64,000 nt of DNA, from NCBI GenBank assembly GCA_023014485.1, contig JAJOZX010001734.1, positions 72,501 through 136,500 of the forward strand, given 5' to 3'. Within the stretch, counting starts at the first letter, position 1, and each line of letters opens with the position of its first letter. Below, piece by piece: positions 34,886 to 47,386 of the stretch. The DNA comes from Bathynomus jamesi (taxonomy: Eukaryota; Arthropoda; Malacostraca; Isopoda; Cirolanidae). The position numbers and the translations under genes were made by a program. A model generated the notes under the pieces. The model was not told the DNA's origin and searched no databases. It saw nothing but the letters and a program-made list of their open reading frames with translations.

Positions 34886-35047
34886 ATATGAAAATAAAAA
34901 CCCACTCTAATAGACAGAGTTTATTTCCACGACAGTTTCGACGCCCACTGGCATCCTCCACCCTCCACCCGAGGAGGATGCCAGTGGGCGTCGAAACTGT
35001 CGTGGAAATAAACTCTGTCTATTAGAGTGGGGTTTTATTTTCATATG
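34886..35047. repeat. 75-bp hairpin with Penelope-like GATG..CGAAAC motif
   Basis: Arms at 34886-34959 and 34973-35047 are almost perfect inverted copies around a 13-bp spacer. Each arm reads outward GATGCC-loop-GGCGTC-GAAAC, then TGTCGTGGAAATAAACTC. The short stem followed at once by GAAAC, then AATAAA, resembles the ends of Penelope-like retroelements. Compare the pair at 48292-49051. Confidence 0.6.
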
Positions 35048-35186
35048 TTTATGTGATTATGGTCCAGGTGCTGTCTAGGTTAGTGTTATCAGGAATAAAA
35101 TGAAGCAGATTAAAATTTCTTGCTGTTATTATTATTATCATATAATCATAAAGTTAGAAAAAAAATGACTGATTGGCTATATTTAT

Positions 35187-35189
<3 letters not shown>

Positions 35190-35231
<42 letters not shown>
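35190..35231 (+). repeat. (CT)n microsatellite
   Basis: About 21 uninterrupted CT units. The stretch 35240-36130 after it is AT-rich and holds no feature I recognise. Confidence 0.95.
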
Positions 35232-35235
<4 letters not shown>

Positions 35236-36133
35236 TTCGTCTTACATTGCAGATATTTATCGAGTTTACATTATAATTTTATTATTAGCATTTTGCAGTA
35301 AATCATTATTTAAATTAATAAATAAGAAATTCCTAATGCGATTTATTATTTATTTTACTTCTTTCAGAGATGCTCTTCATTCGTAAATAAACGTAAATTT
35401 AATTATAGAAAAGGAAATATTGACAATAAAATTCGATTAATTTTTAAGTTTTTAATGTTTACAGTTAAAATAGTTTTATCTCATTTTGCGAGGAACCCAA
35501 ATCGAATGAGGAACCCAAATTAATAGATATAATTTGGTAAAACTATCTCTAAGTGATGAAAAATTATACGCCTACATTACTCAAATTTTAAAAACCTTCC
35601 ACGCAAATCCAATTTTGGGTCGCGTATTAGCCTATTCTCTTATTTATGAATTAACTTTTACACCATGGAAAAAACGTTATAAAATTAGGGAATCTCTTTG
35701 AGAACTCGTATTAAACCCATTAAATTTGATTAGATTCACCAAGAGCTTAACTCAACTCGATAACTTCCTTATAACGAAAACTTTTTAGCCTACATTTTGC
35801 GTTACAAGATTTCCTCATTTATTTTACGGCCATCTCTATAAGTTAAATTTGCTTATGGAAGTATTTTATAAGATAAATGTCATTACCACGTTTGTTCTTT
35901 GTTAACAAAATTAATGACTTTGCAGAAAATGTAGTAAAAAGAGCGGTTAAATGTTAGTGAACCGAGTGCTTTTCGTTATATATTTTTTATTGGTCATTGA
36001 AATTAATTGGGGACTTTTTCTTTCAAATGGGATTCTTTTATCTTGCTAAAGTCTGGAAGGATAAAGTGTAAACATAATAACAACGCTAATATGAATGCTC
36101 CACCGTTAAAAATCGAATAAATTAAAAATGAGG

Positions 36134-36334
36134 GATCACCTGAAGATCCGTCACCCCAGCCTTTTTTAGTTAGCTTTATAAGGCTAACTAACGAAAATAT
36201 CACGACCTAACCTAACCAAACGTCAAGGGCGTACAGTTGACCTAACGATTGGTTAGGTTAGGTCGTGATTTTTTCGTTAGTTAGCATTATAAAGCTAACT
36301 AAAAAAGGCTGGGGTGACGGATCTTCAGGTGATC
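36134..36334. mobile_element. 201-bp fold-back MITE with TTAGG-like core
   Basis: Inverted arms (GATCACCTGAAGATCCGTC inward from each end) run about 85 bp each and contain GCTGGGGTGACGG-type and AGTTAGC..AACGAAAA blocks and CGACCTAACCTAACCAA. The centre reads GTCAAGGGCGTACAGTTGAC. The same core recurs at about 56305-56385 and a fragment at about 42505-42540. A few single CCTAACC words also lie in 36500-36780. Confidence 0.75.
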
Positions 36335-36939
36335 TAAAATGTGTCCATTGAGAATTGCGGTTTATTAATACTATTTTCTTTTATAGCAGATATATGCGGT
36401 TTTATGAATTTTGAAAATACTTTAGGAATGTTTTCACACTGCAAAATTTCGGGTTAACGACACTCTATCAAAGTGACATTTTATCTACCTGTTTTTTTAT
36501 GGTTATATTAAGTTAGGTTAGGTTATTAGAATGTCGATGGAATTCCCTGTCGACCGAAGGTCTTCAGGTCCAAAAATTTTCGGAATCAAATAAAATATAT
36601 TTCGTCGACGAGAAATTTCATCCAAATTAATAACCTAATCCGACCTAATTTAACCTAATGTAACCAGCCAAACTTAACATTTGCTAACTCAACATAATCT
36701 CTACTGACAACAGTAATTCCTAATCGGATTAACGACTTTCAGATTAAGTTAGGTTAAGTTATCATAGCAAAGGATAGGTAAGGTTACGTTGATGAAATTT
36801 CCAAGTAACAAAATGAGTACAGGTCCGAAAGAACAAGTAGGAATTGAACAGAAATTAGTTAAACAAAAGTTGGCGATGTGGATAACTTATTTTGTGTTTG
36901 TAACGTATAAGAAACCACTAAAGCAGTAGTATGTTTTCC

Positions 36940-37320
36940 AAAATATCGAGTGGCCTCTAAAGTTCATATTAAAAAATGTTGAATGGGGGTAAGGGGGGTG
37001 AGGGTGACCGCTAAAGTTCATATTAAAAATGCCGACGGGGGTAGGGTAAAGGATGGTGGTCATCCAAGGACCCCAAAGCCAAGACCCCAAAGGAGGATGG
37101 GGGATAGTTCCCCAAAGCCAAGGCCCAAAGAGGGGTAAGGGATGGTACCCAAAAGGCGGGAAAGGGAGACAGTAGAAGAAGCAGGAGGGAAGGAAGAGAG
37201 AGAGGGAGAAGAGAGAGAGAGAGAGCCTAGCCTAACATGTATGTATTTAAAGAGTAATGAAGCACAAGTCTTTATTGAGAGGCGAGAGATAGAGAGAGAG
37301 TGAGAGATCCGACCCCTGGC
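36940..37320. repeat. G-rich tandem repeats and (GA)n tract
   Basis: A unit of about 64 bp containing CTAAAGTTCATATTAAAAA and GGGGGTA is duplicated at 36957-37060. CCCAAAGCCAAG-type repeats follow to 37160 and GAGAGA runs at 37190-37310. No gene seen. Confidence 0.6.
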
Positions 37321-37676
37321 ATTCCTCGGAGCATATTCAATCCTTCTCTAGCCATCCTCTACGGCTTTGGCTCACAGCCAGTGACTTAGAATCCAGCCAT
37401 GCCCTGGGGACACAGCCAGTCGTATGGCGTGAGCGGCTGACAGGCACTAAAACACAGCCAGTCGCCTTCGTTTAGAGACTTATACATATATCTAATTAAG
37501 TTGAATTTTTTACACAATAAAGTATAGGTAATCACCTATTATCCTTTAAATTTTTATGACGATATCTTCAGAATTGTTAATTTTATTAATAATTAACTGA
37601 AAAGTGAGATTCTCCTACTTAACATGAAAAAATTTTTTTTTACGATATACTGTAGATAATTTTTAGTTTAATAAAA

Positions 37677-38742
37677 TTAAAAGAACTGTTCAATATGATT
37701 CCCTTGCATTTCTATCACTTTTTTTAAGCTTGGTCTGAATTCGTCTATTGCTCGATTTATTTGCTCTTGGGGGAGCTCTGCCCATTTTGCGATAATCAAC
37801 TCACGCAAATGATTGACATCCCTTATTCTGTTCCTATACACTCTCTCTGCCAAGTTTTCCCATATTCCGTAGCCTACAGGGTTTAGGTCAGGGCTGTTAG
37901 GTGGCCAATTATTCGGTTCCAGAAATTCAGGCACATTGTTTTTCAAATATTCGATGGCTGTTTTGGCAGTATGTGATGCTGCACCATCTTGTTGAAAAAT
38001 AAAGTAACCTTGACTTGCCAAGTTTCTCATTTCTGGAAGCATTTTCTCAAGCAGGGTATTTGAATAATATTGAGCATTAATTTTCACTCCTGGCTCAATA
38101 AAAAATATTGAAGTTTTTCCCAACTTGGACACTCCAACAGAAACCATGACGCTAGAAGAAAAGTGACTCCTTGTTGCGTACAGTCTTTCATCTTGGATTT
38201 CATTTTTCTTCGCAACATCAGAATAAACCCCGTCATTCTGAGTTTCTTGGTGGCTCTACCGTAAAACGTTTTTCATCCGTAAAAAATGTCTTGGAAAGTT
38301 CATTTTCAGTTATTATACGTAAAATACGTTTGGATTTCTCAACTCTTTTCTGACAGTTTACTTCTGACAATCTTTGTCCATGCACTCTTTTAAATGGTTT
38401 AAATTGCAGATCAGATTTAATAATCCTTCTTACGCTTGATTCTGATATTTCTAGTTCTTTTGATATGTGAGCAGGTGTCATGTGGCTACCAGGTCGATCC
38501 TCTTGACTAAGGATACGTTCCTCCACTTTCTGAATATTTTCATCTACTCTAACTGATTTTGGTCGCCCACTACCAACCTTCCTTTCAATGCTTCCAGTTT
38601 CATCGATAGTTCTCAATAAGTAATCTAAACCTGATCTAGTCCATTCTTTATAATCGAATTCAGAAAGTAATTTCCTTGCACTATAACCTTTTTCAACTCT
38701 ATAATGCTTCATAATTATTTTATCTTCATGTGAGAATGGCAT
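37677..38742 (-). pseudogene. Tc1/mariner transposase of DD37D type, broken
   Basis: The ATG at 38742 starts MPFSHEDKIIMKHYRVEKG, with two helix-turn-helix motifs and the GSGRPKSVRV linker between them. The first catalytic block is FFTDEKRFTVEPP. A break at about 38150-38235 is followed by YFIFQQDGAASHTAKTAI (second Asp) and WPPNSPDLNPVGYGIW. The spacing from QQD to the residue after NPV is 37, as in the maT/DD37D group, where that residue is Asp; here it is Gly (GGC). So the third catalytic residue is lost as well. A terminus-like CAGACCCTCTATA lies at about 39001-39014; the opposite end was not found. Confidence 0.87.
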
Positions 38743-39318
38743 ATTTAGAGGTATTCATGAAAAATTTTAAATCTAAACAAATTCTGAAAAAGAAAAAAGA
38801 AGATATTACATAATGAGAAAAACTGAAATTTTCGCAATCTGTAGAAATAACCGCATAACTCCTAAAATATTTAAAATAAAGTTATAAAATTATCAAAGAT
38901 TATTTATGAGCCTTTTATTTATTTAGTGTAAAAAAATATTTGAAATCTCTATCAAATTGTGCATTTTATAGAGATTTCAAATTGACTTAGTTTTTTTTGA
39001 CAGACCCTCTATATACTGTATATATATATATTTTTTATTTTTTTTTTTTAAGTTCGGGAAGAACCGATTCGCCTCTATTTAAAAGGGCATATCTCGGCGG
39101 AAAAACAAAGAAAAAGTGAGAGGAAAGACAGAGGAAAGAGAAAGGGTAGAGGGGACAGTCGAAGTGGAAAAAGACCAAAGGATGACAAGGACTGCAGGGT
39201 CGAGCCCCATCATCCTTGGGTGGTGCTAGGCCCGGGAGGGCGCACGTGAAACCTCCAGGAACAAGCACGTACAAACGAGCACAAAGAGCACTCAAGAGTA
39301 CGAGCTTAGAACCCCCTT

Positions 39319-39321
39319 GCG

Positions 39322-39378
<57 letters not shown>

Positions 39379-39610
39379 TATATATATATATACATATACA
39401 ATACATATATATATATATACACACTGTATATATAGGGTAACTGGGGTGACACCTTTCACAACAAGTTCTTGAAGTAAAATGTACCCTTCTCTGAACTTCC
39501 TGGATGGTTTCAGAACCCAGCCAGTCGTACATGGCTTAGATACACACACAGTCATGGTAGTCATGGTATTTAAACATACATATGACAGCACAGCCAGTCG
39601 TATATGGTTT

Positions 39611-39650
<40 letters not shown>
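39319..39650. repeat. (AT)n and (AC)n microsatellites
   Basis: A long (AT)n tract lies at about 39323-39430 with minor GT/CA interruptions, and (AC)n at about 39613-39648. Between them CAGCCAGTCGTA-type words recur, also seen near 37400-37460. Confidence 0.85.
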
Positions 39651-39748
39651 ATGGCATGTACTAACTAATGATATGTTATTGAAAGGAAGGTACTGCACTA
39701 TATTTGTAAAAAAAATGCTTAAATCACGGGGGCCGGATTCCATATATC

Positions 39749-39952
39749 TAGGCTGACCATATTTCCTTGAGACAAAAACGGGACATTGGGATGGCAAAAA
39801 AGGGACGGGGGGGTTATGTAATATTCTGTATTCATGAAAAAGTAAGTACATAAACATATTGAGCTTACAATTATTCTTCAGTGACAGAACCCATACAAAA
39901 ACCCATAGAAAACGGTACTGTCCCGTTCAAAACGGTACGTATGGTCAGCCTA
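39749..39952. mobile_element. Second copy of the integrase MITE, inverted
   Basis: The ends TAGGCTGACCATA and TATGGTCAGCCTA match the element at 12526-12728, with the interior in the opposite orientation. The flanking 8-mers are CATATATC on both sides (39741-39748 and 39953-39960), the same 8-mer as at the first copy. Confidence 0.92.
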
Positions 39953-39969
39953 CATATATCCCATACAAA

Positions 39970-41395
39970 TGAAAGATTTAAAAGAAAGCATTGTTGTGCC
40001 GTTAACAAAGATTTTTCATGCGTCTAATTCTGATGGGTGCGTACCAGGTAATTTCAAGTTAGCAAATGTAACACCTATTTTTAAGAAAAGCAATAAAGGT
40101 GCGCCACGAAATTATAAGCCAATCAGTTAACGTCTGCTGCAGGTAAGCTACTGGAATCAATAATTAGAGATCGTATAGTGGAACACTTAGAATTGCGTAA
40201 CTTGATTAGAAATACGCAGCACGGTTTTAGGCGAAACAAATCTTGCTTAACTAATCTTTTAGAATTTTTCCAAAGCGTGGTTAAAGTTTACGATAGTCAT
40301 CGGGTGGTAGATGTAGTGTATTTAGATTTTCAAAAAGCGTTTGACACCGTACCGCACAAAAGACTCGTTGAAAAAACTAAGGCTCATGGGATCAGGGGTG
40401 TAGTAATAAATTGGATAGAAGAGTGGTTGCGAGGTAGGAAACAGAGGGTGGTCGTTTGATGGAGCGGAGTCGTTGTGGGCTAATGTAGCGAGCGGGATTC
40501 CTCAGGGTTCTCTAATGGGACCCTTGCTTTTTCTTATATATATATTAACGATTTAGATGTCGGCCTAGTCAGTACAGTTTCAAAGTTTGCGGATGACATG
40601 AAGTTGGGTGGTAGGGCGATTAATGACGAAGATCGAGGTAAAATCCAGGAAAATCTGAAAATCGTAGATTGGTCAGTCACATGGCAAATGAGATTTAACG
40701 TCGATAAGTGCAAAATTTTACATACAGGTTCGCGTAACGGTAATTTTGCGTATAGTTTATCAAGGAAGGAGTTGGCAAACGTAGAACAGGAAAAAGATTT
40801 AGGAGTTATAGTCACTGGTAATTTAAAAGTGGCGGAACACAGTACAGCAGCGGTCAATAATGCGAAGAAGGTGCTAGTTTTTATAGCTAGAAATTTTGAG
40901 AACAAATCGCGCGATATTATTGTTCCTCTTTAAAAATCATTAGTTAGACCCCATTTGGAGTACGCGATCCAGTTTTGAAATCCGTATATGCGCAAAGATA
41001 TATACAAAATCAAGAGTTCAAAGACGACCAAGTGAGATAATTCCTTCGCTTAGGTCGAAGTCGTACGAAGATAGGCTTAAGGAGTTAAAATTGACTACAC
41101 TCGAGACTAGGAGGCGAAGAGGTGATTTAATCCAGGTTTTTAAAATTATAAATGGGTTCGATAACGTAAATAGAGATAGCTTTTTCGAAATATCACAATA
41201 TAGTAGAACTAGAAATAATGGGTGTAAGCTGACAAGTAGAAGGTTCGAGACAGGAATTGCCAAAAACTTTTTTACGCATGTAATAGCAAATAGCTGGAAT
41301 ACCTTGCCGGTAGGAATAATTAGTAGGACGTCTATAAACATGTTTAAAAATCAGTTAGACGTATATGTTGATAGAGTGGATATAGTTTAATGTAA
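39970..41395 (+). pseudogene. CR1/Rex-like LINE reverse transcriptase, broken
   Basis: Blocks in order are LANVTPIFKK (about 40058), NTQHGFRRNKSCLTNLLEFF (40208), VVYLDFQKAFDTVPHKRL, then across a frameshift IPQGSLMGPLLFLIYINDL (about 40496). Next come SKFADDMKLGG (40580; catalytic FADD) and WQMRFNVDKCKILHTG. The thumb and C-terminal regions (KKVLVFIARNFENKSRDII; LETRRRRGDLIQVFKIING) follow to 41390. Frameshifts and a stop near 40932 separate the parts. The endonuclease is missing, so this is a 5'-truncated copy. No clear 3' tail repeat was found. Confidence 0.88.
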
Positions 41396-41659
41396 TAAAA
41401 TTAAGGCTTTTGTTCTTCGGAACCTACGTAAAATTGTAAGTTTCTTCTGCCACCACGGAGGACATGTGCAATACACAATTACAATAACAGTTGTGTAGAC
41501 CAGCCAGAAGTGGATCCTAGGGTCTCTGTTGGTCTGAAACATTATAATATTATAATGAACATACAATTACCTACGCAAATGCGCCCATATTAATGTGCAA
41601 AATAAAGATATACACGGCGTAAAAGGATAACTGAAACAGATCTACACACTTCGTTTATT

Positions 41660-41900
41660 ATACAGGAAAATATACTGTATAAGACATAAAAACAGAAATA
41701 AACACAGGGAAATATATACGACGAAAACAGAAATAAATACATGGAGATATATATATAAGACATAAATAAATACATGGAGATATATATATAAGACATAAAT
41801 AAATATATGGAAATATATATATATATATATATATATAATTATATATATAAGATGAATAAAACCACGAAGGAAAGGAAACACAGAGTGGTGCTCAAACGCT
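41660..41900. repeat. Short tandem units GAAATAAATACATGGAGATATAT and (AT)n
   Basis: Units of about 35 bp with AAATAAATACATGGAGATAT occur three to four times and end in an (AT)n tract at about 41812-41850. Confidence 0.7.
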
Positions 41901-41989
41901 TTCGTCTAATGACATCTTAGGAACACTGAAGTAACTAAAGAGTTCAAGACTGTATACAGGTTACAATATATATATATATATATATAATA

Positions 41990-42445
41990 AATATAGAAAT
42001 AAAAATTGTGGGAGGAGCATACAAATTTGTAATGAAAACTACCAATTTTAGAACTTTGCCCGAATTCAACACAAGATCAAATAGATTGTTTACAACCAAT
42101 TTTATAGTTAATGCCTGAATGATATATAGGTCACAAAAAATATTTAAAAAATATATAAAAATAAATTGAAAAATAAAAATTGTAAGAGGAGCAGACAAAT
42201 TTATACGGGAAGAACTACCCAAGTTTTAACACTCTGCCTTTCTTGTCTAAATCCGTTCTGAACGAATTCAACACAAGATCAAATGGATTATTTACAACCA
42301 GTTTTATAGATAAGGCCTGAATGATATCTGGTCACGAAAAAAAAAATAAAACAATTGAAAAATAAAAATTGTAAGAGAAGCATACAAATTTATAAGAAGA
42401 CACTACCAAAGTTTTAGCACTCTACCCTTCTTGTCTAACATGAGC
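41990..42445. repeat. ~185-bp tandem repeat, about 2.5 units
   Basis: Each unit begins with AATAAAAATTGTRRGAGGAGC and contains AATTCAACACAAGATCAAAT and CCTGAATGATAT. Starts lie at about 41996, 42171 and 42360. It lies downstream (on minus) of the LINE at 42566-44946 and could be part of that element's 3' untranslated region. Confidence 0.7.
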
Positions 42446-42565
42446 AAAGATCTTTTTCAACTCGAACCCGTTGTTTTGAATTCGTTCAAAACCGATTTAG
42501 ATATTTTCGTTAGTTTAAACGAAAATATCAAGACTTAACCTAAGGATAGAAATATATACAATTGA

Positions 42566-44946
42566 TTAGAAATAATACTGTAATGTCGAAGTTAAGTGGA
42601 GCGACAGACAGACGTTTTCGTACCAAGAAGTCCATAGCTTAGAGGATAAATGGCAGGATTCTTGGATAGCTTGGATGATCGGGTTGGTTAATTTTTTAAT
42701 TCTTTGCATTAGACTGTGTTGAGCAAGTCTTGTTACCTCCGGGAAGCTCGGGACATTGCGGGTGGCAAACATTTGCGAAGCTGAGCATCTCGGGGGTAAT
42801 TTATGTAAGAGTCCTAAAGACCTGTTGTACAGCAAATTTAGAGTTCTGCCAGAACCTTTTTTATAATTCATCCACAGTTGCTGTCCGTATATATTACTGC
42901 AGAAAGTACGAAAGAGAGTGTCTTTAGCTTCACTTGTACAGAATCGAAAGTTCCTTATGGTCATATTCGCTTTAGCACACAGGCTTCGAGATTGTTTTCT
43001 TATATCCAAGTCATCACTCAAGGAGCTGGTAATAGTTTGACCCAAATACTTAAACTCTTGTACTTCCTCAATTACTTCACCATTCATTTTAAACCTTATA
43101 TCAGCTGGCTGATTACAGCTTTTAGGATGAAATTGCATAACCTTAGTTTTTGTAACATTAAAAAGAATATCATGTTTCTGCGAATACACTTCGCAGACTT
43201 TAGCAGCCGATCCAGACCTTTTAACAGAGGGACTTATTAACACCATATCATCGGCATAAACTAAGTTATTTATCCTTCTGTTATCTATACAACATCCCAC
43301 TGTTGCCTCATTAAGTGAAGAAATTAATCCGTCGATGTACACATTAAACAGCATAGGGGAGAGCAAGGAGCCTTGTCTCACCCCGCAAGAGGAACCAAAA
43401 CACTCGGATAGTACATTGCCACACCTAACAGTGAAAGATTGGTGGGAATACCAAAATTTCAATAAATTTAATATGCACATGGGAACGTTCCTGTCTTCTA
43501 GTTTTGAAAATAAAATATTGTGGTTCACCCTATCATATGCCTTACTTATATCTAGGAAACAGCTATAAATAGTTGAATTACTGTCAATGTATTTAGATAT
43601 TGTTTCTTTAAGTACATAGATACAGAGGTCAGTTGAGTGGGACCTTTTAAAGCCAAACTGATTAGATGTCCATAGGAAATCATTTATTCGGCGTAACAAG
43701 AGTTTTTCTAGTAGTTTCGAGAAGCAGGAAGCGACAGCAATAGGCCTGTAATTATTGCTGGAGAGAATGTCTTCGTACTTATTTTTGACCAGTGGCAAGA
43801 TATATACCCTCATGAACTCTGCAGGGATATAGCTATGAGCCAGCATGGCTGATAGGAGCAATGATACATGCAGACATACTACGTCATTTGCATATTTTAA
43901 GTGCTCATTCGATAAGTCATCTACCCCCTGACGCAGAACCAGTCTTTAACTCTTTAATTAACCTCTTTACTTCAGAAAATGATGTCAAAGTATTTTCCCT
44001 TGTCCCTCCCACAATCGTTTCGCTGCAATCTATCTTAAGATTATCCGATTACCCCTACTCACACTGTTAAGAATGTTAGAATAGTGGTTTTTCCACAGCT
44101 TTGCAATTTCATCCTTCCAGGAAACCCCATCGATTGTCGGAGGGAGGACATTTTTGACACCCGTTTGATTCTTAACAAATTTCCAAAATTTGTTGTTATC
44201 GTTATTTATGCGAGCTTCACAGGCTTTTCATGCTCGAATAGAATCTTCTTCCTGTTTACATCGCCTTATGGCCGCCTTATACTGACCCCGACTTCTACAC
44301 ATATTCCAGTATACTGGTCCTAATCTGGATCTAACATGAAAACACCACAAATCATAGGCGTCTTTCGATTCCCTCTTCAGGGGGGCAACAAAATCATTCC
44401 ATCTAGGAATAATCTCAGTATGATAGTTGTAAGATTTAATCAGGGGGCTTCCTGCTTCTCTTACCAGGGATATTATCTTACTATAGTACCTATCTATGAG
44501 TTTACAGTGAGAATCATTTGAGCAAGGATTATTACAGGCAAGGTGCAAAATTTCTAAATTATTAAAGATGTGACTTGTTCTGTCTTTGTATTCTATTCTC
44601 TGCTGCATCGTAACATTGGACCAATCGACGCGATTATTCTTACCTATTGAGTTCTTGTTAAGTCGTGTTGCGCATAAATTGGTAACGTTAATTAATATTT
44701 CTAATGGTCTATGATAAGAAGGAAATCATGCAGAATATGAACTCTAACAATTCGATCCTTTAGATTATTACTAGTGAGACAATGATCAATCCACCTGGTG
44801 GTACCACTCATATCACTAACGTATGTAAAATTACCAGTGGCTACCCGTAATACATCTACATCACTTATACTTAAATTGGCAGACTCGCACATGTTACCCA
44901 ATTCTACAAAGAATTCAGAGTTCACATGTGCGTTAAAGTCCCCCAT
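42566..44946 (-). pseudogene. LINE with APE endonuclease remnant and long reverse transcriptase
   Basis: The endonuclease end is at 44946-44701 (MGDFNAHVNSEF; WIDHCLTSNNL). A linker region lies at 44608-44228. A 431-residue frame at 43861-42566 holds the reverse transcriptase: NYRPIAVASCFSKLLEKLLL, FGFKRSHSTDLCIYVLK, FLDISKAYDRVNH, CGVRQGSLLSPMLFNVYIDG, catalytic NLVYADDMVLIS and FKYLGQTITSSLSDD. Frames are broken between the blocks (for example near 44200 and 43900). The pattern is that of Daphne/L2-related arthropod LINEs, but I am not certain of the clade. The reverse transcriptase core itself is intact over its whole length. Confidence 0.88.
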
Positions 44947-44995
44947 TATTAAACAGTGAGAATATTTGGGGTTATCTGATAATGACTTAATTTAT

Positions 44996-45095
44996 TATTA
45001 TTTATTATTATATTGTTTATTATTATTTATTATATTATATTTATTATTATTATTATTATCATTATTATTATTATTATAATAATTATTATTATTAT
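44996..45095. repeat. (TTA)n microsatellite
   Basis: Imperfect TTATTATTA runs for about 100 bp. The stretch 45100-46360 after it contains only a long (AT)n tract (about 45692-45790) and no feature I recognise. Confidence 0.9.
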
Positions 45096-45689
45096 CAGAG
45101 ATGCTCAAAAAATGCTAACTAAATTTTTCTCATTTTTGCATTATTAATACAAAAAGTACTGGGTTCCCTCAAAATAAGGAGTGAAAATATGATTGAAGAA
45201 ATTGGGTAGGCCCTATTACACATTTTGAACAACGTTTATTCCGTTTCTACAAATATATTGCTAAGTAATTTAAAAACTATTCCCCTAAACATGGAAAATT
45301 TTATTGATTTTATTAGCAGATAACAAAATCTTACAGATTTTCAATCACATGCACAGTACAGTAGTTACCCTCTGAACAAATAGTGGTAGACTTCACATCT
45401 CACAACTGGTATACACTAAAAACAGTACAATATTTATTCATAAAATTTATAAAATTTTCTATATTTTATTAAATGAATAAATACTCTTTTAACAAGTAAC
45501 ATACATACCCAACCATATATGAAATCATCTAAAAGCCGACTATTTACCAAATTCTTATATTCTATGAATAAAACAAGTTTTCCTCTGTTACAGTTGGTGG
45601 ATCTCCCTTCAACTTAAGGAGCAGAGAATAGTGTTATTTAAATCAATAGTATATTATGAAAGTACCAAACCCAAATATGTTAGTTAAAG

Positions 45690-45746
<57 letters not shown>

Positions 45747-46482
45747 TATACAGTATATATATATATATATATAATATATATATATATAAAAGGTTAAAGC
45801 ATAGAGTTCCCTAATTCATCAGTTGATGAAGTTTCAATCATGAATTAGTTCAGGGCATTTTCAGCTTCCATGAAAAGCAGAGTTATTACCTTCTGAACGT
45901 CATCTTCAGTAGAATCAGTTATATTTATTTGCATTAGGCTTCTAAATAGCTTCTCACACACAAAAAATTACCTGTTTGCATTATTCCATCTGTTTTTTGT
46001 TGTAATACATGACTTGACTTACCTGTTACTTCCTTATAGAAGAAGATCAGCCTATATGAGACATGTAAAATAAGACAATTAATGTTCTATCATTACAACC
46101 TTTTACCACCAAAAAATACAAAACAACTCTTTAATAATATTTTTTCGTTACTTGGTACTAACTTAAATTAATCGGCCTATATTGCTATCTTTCACCAATT
46201 TTAAATAGGAAATTTAGTTAGTCATGGTATTTTTAAATCAGGTTTTGTATTCAAAAGAATAACTTAAATGTCTTCATTTTTTTTATAAAAAAAGCTGTGT
46301 ATATTTTAGTTGATATAGCCACTGTACTATCCTTTGAACGAATGATATAAAGATGCTACTACGGGGCTCCAATAAACCTTAGCCCCCCCCCCCCCGCGCC
46401 CATGGCCTAAACCATTATAGGTACAGTAAAACTAAACATACTTTACAAAAGAGAATTTAATCCTGCATTTAAAGAGAAACAA

Positions 46483-47356
46483 TTAAAACTTGGTGTTCTC
46501 GCCATTGGCTTCCAAGACAGCCTGAATTCGCTTTGGGTAGCTTGCCAAAGGTGACGTGAATAGATCTTGATCGTTACGCAAATTTGCTAAAACAGTTTCA
46601 ATGTGTTGCGTCATTGTATCCTTCGAAAATCGATTTGCTGCAGGGTTTTGAAACAAGAGACATTCAACCTTGTTCTTTATAACTGATCCAATGAGTTCAC
46701 AGACGTTCAGGTCAGGAGAATTTCCTGGCCATTCTTCATTTCCAAAGAAATCGATCTCATGGTTCCGTAACAACTGTTGAGTGGCTAATGCCTTAAAGCA
46801 AGGGGGCCTTATCGTGCAGAAGCTTGACCTGATCGACATCCATAACATTGTTTGGGTTTCTTAGAAAAGGAATGACATGCTGGGATAGAATAATATCACG
46901 AAAATACTGTCAATCCCAACTCTGACCATTTGGCTTCAGCACCCACATGAGGTTCTTTGCAGTGAACAAAACAAACACACCAACACAGTCTGGACTTTTT
47001 AATAATTCGCGATAATGTTCATTGTCATCGATTTCATCTGGTGTTGTGGCCCACACTCGATCATTTTGGTAGTTAGTCCGACGTGTTACGTAAACAAAAA
47101 ATTCATCGGAGACAGCTAAATGCATGAAATCATCCACATCCCAATCTTCAAGATAATGGGCAAACCACATTCTGTCATCGATGTTAAGTTGAGTTTTTCT
47201 TGGCTTTGGAAGTTCATGCCAAGGCTTTAAACATTGCCTACGATGGTACAGTCGAATGATTTCACCACTAATGATCTTTCCTCTCAACACTTCGATTGCT
47301 CGTATGCGATCTATCACAAGTTGCCTCTCTGAATCACCAATTAATTGAGAAGCCAT
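46483..47356 (-). pseudogene. Tc1/mariner-family transposase, broken
   Basis: The ATG at 47356 starts MASQLIGDSERQLVIDRIR. The frame runs through an HTH-like region (GEIIRLYHRR), KPRKTQLNIDDR, and a VSDEFFVYV block with the first catalytic Asp, to 46910. After stops and frameshifts the second half appears: VKLLHDKAP near 46820, then a one-base shift into CFKALATQQLL. WPGNSPDLNVCELIGSVIK follows, and the frame ends at 46483. Spacing from the HD Asp to the Glu of NVCE is about 37 residues. The disruptions make it non-functional. Confidence 0.85.
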
Positions 47357-47386
47357 TATATTATCACTTTATCAGCTAGAGTAATT

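Noticed and set aside
36480..36780. Telomere-type (TTAGG)n array
   Set aside because: Only scattered single GGTTAGGTTA words occur; there is no array.
39035..39857. Frames of Tyr/Ile or Cys/Val repeats
   Set aside because: They are translations of (AT)n and (AC)n microsatellites.
42730..43568. Plus-strand frames over the LINE reverse transcriptase
   Set aside because: They lie opposite a 431-residue minus frame with clear RT motifs.
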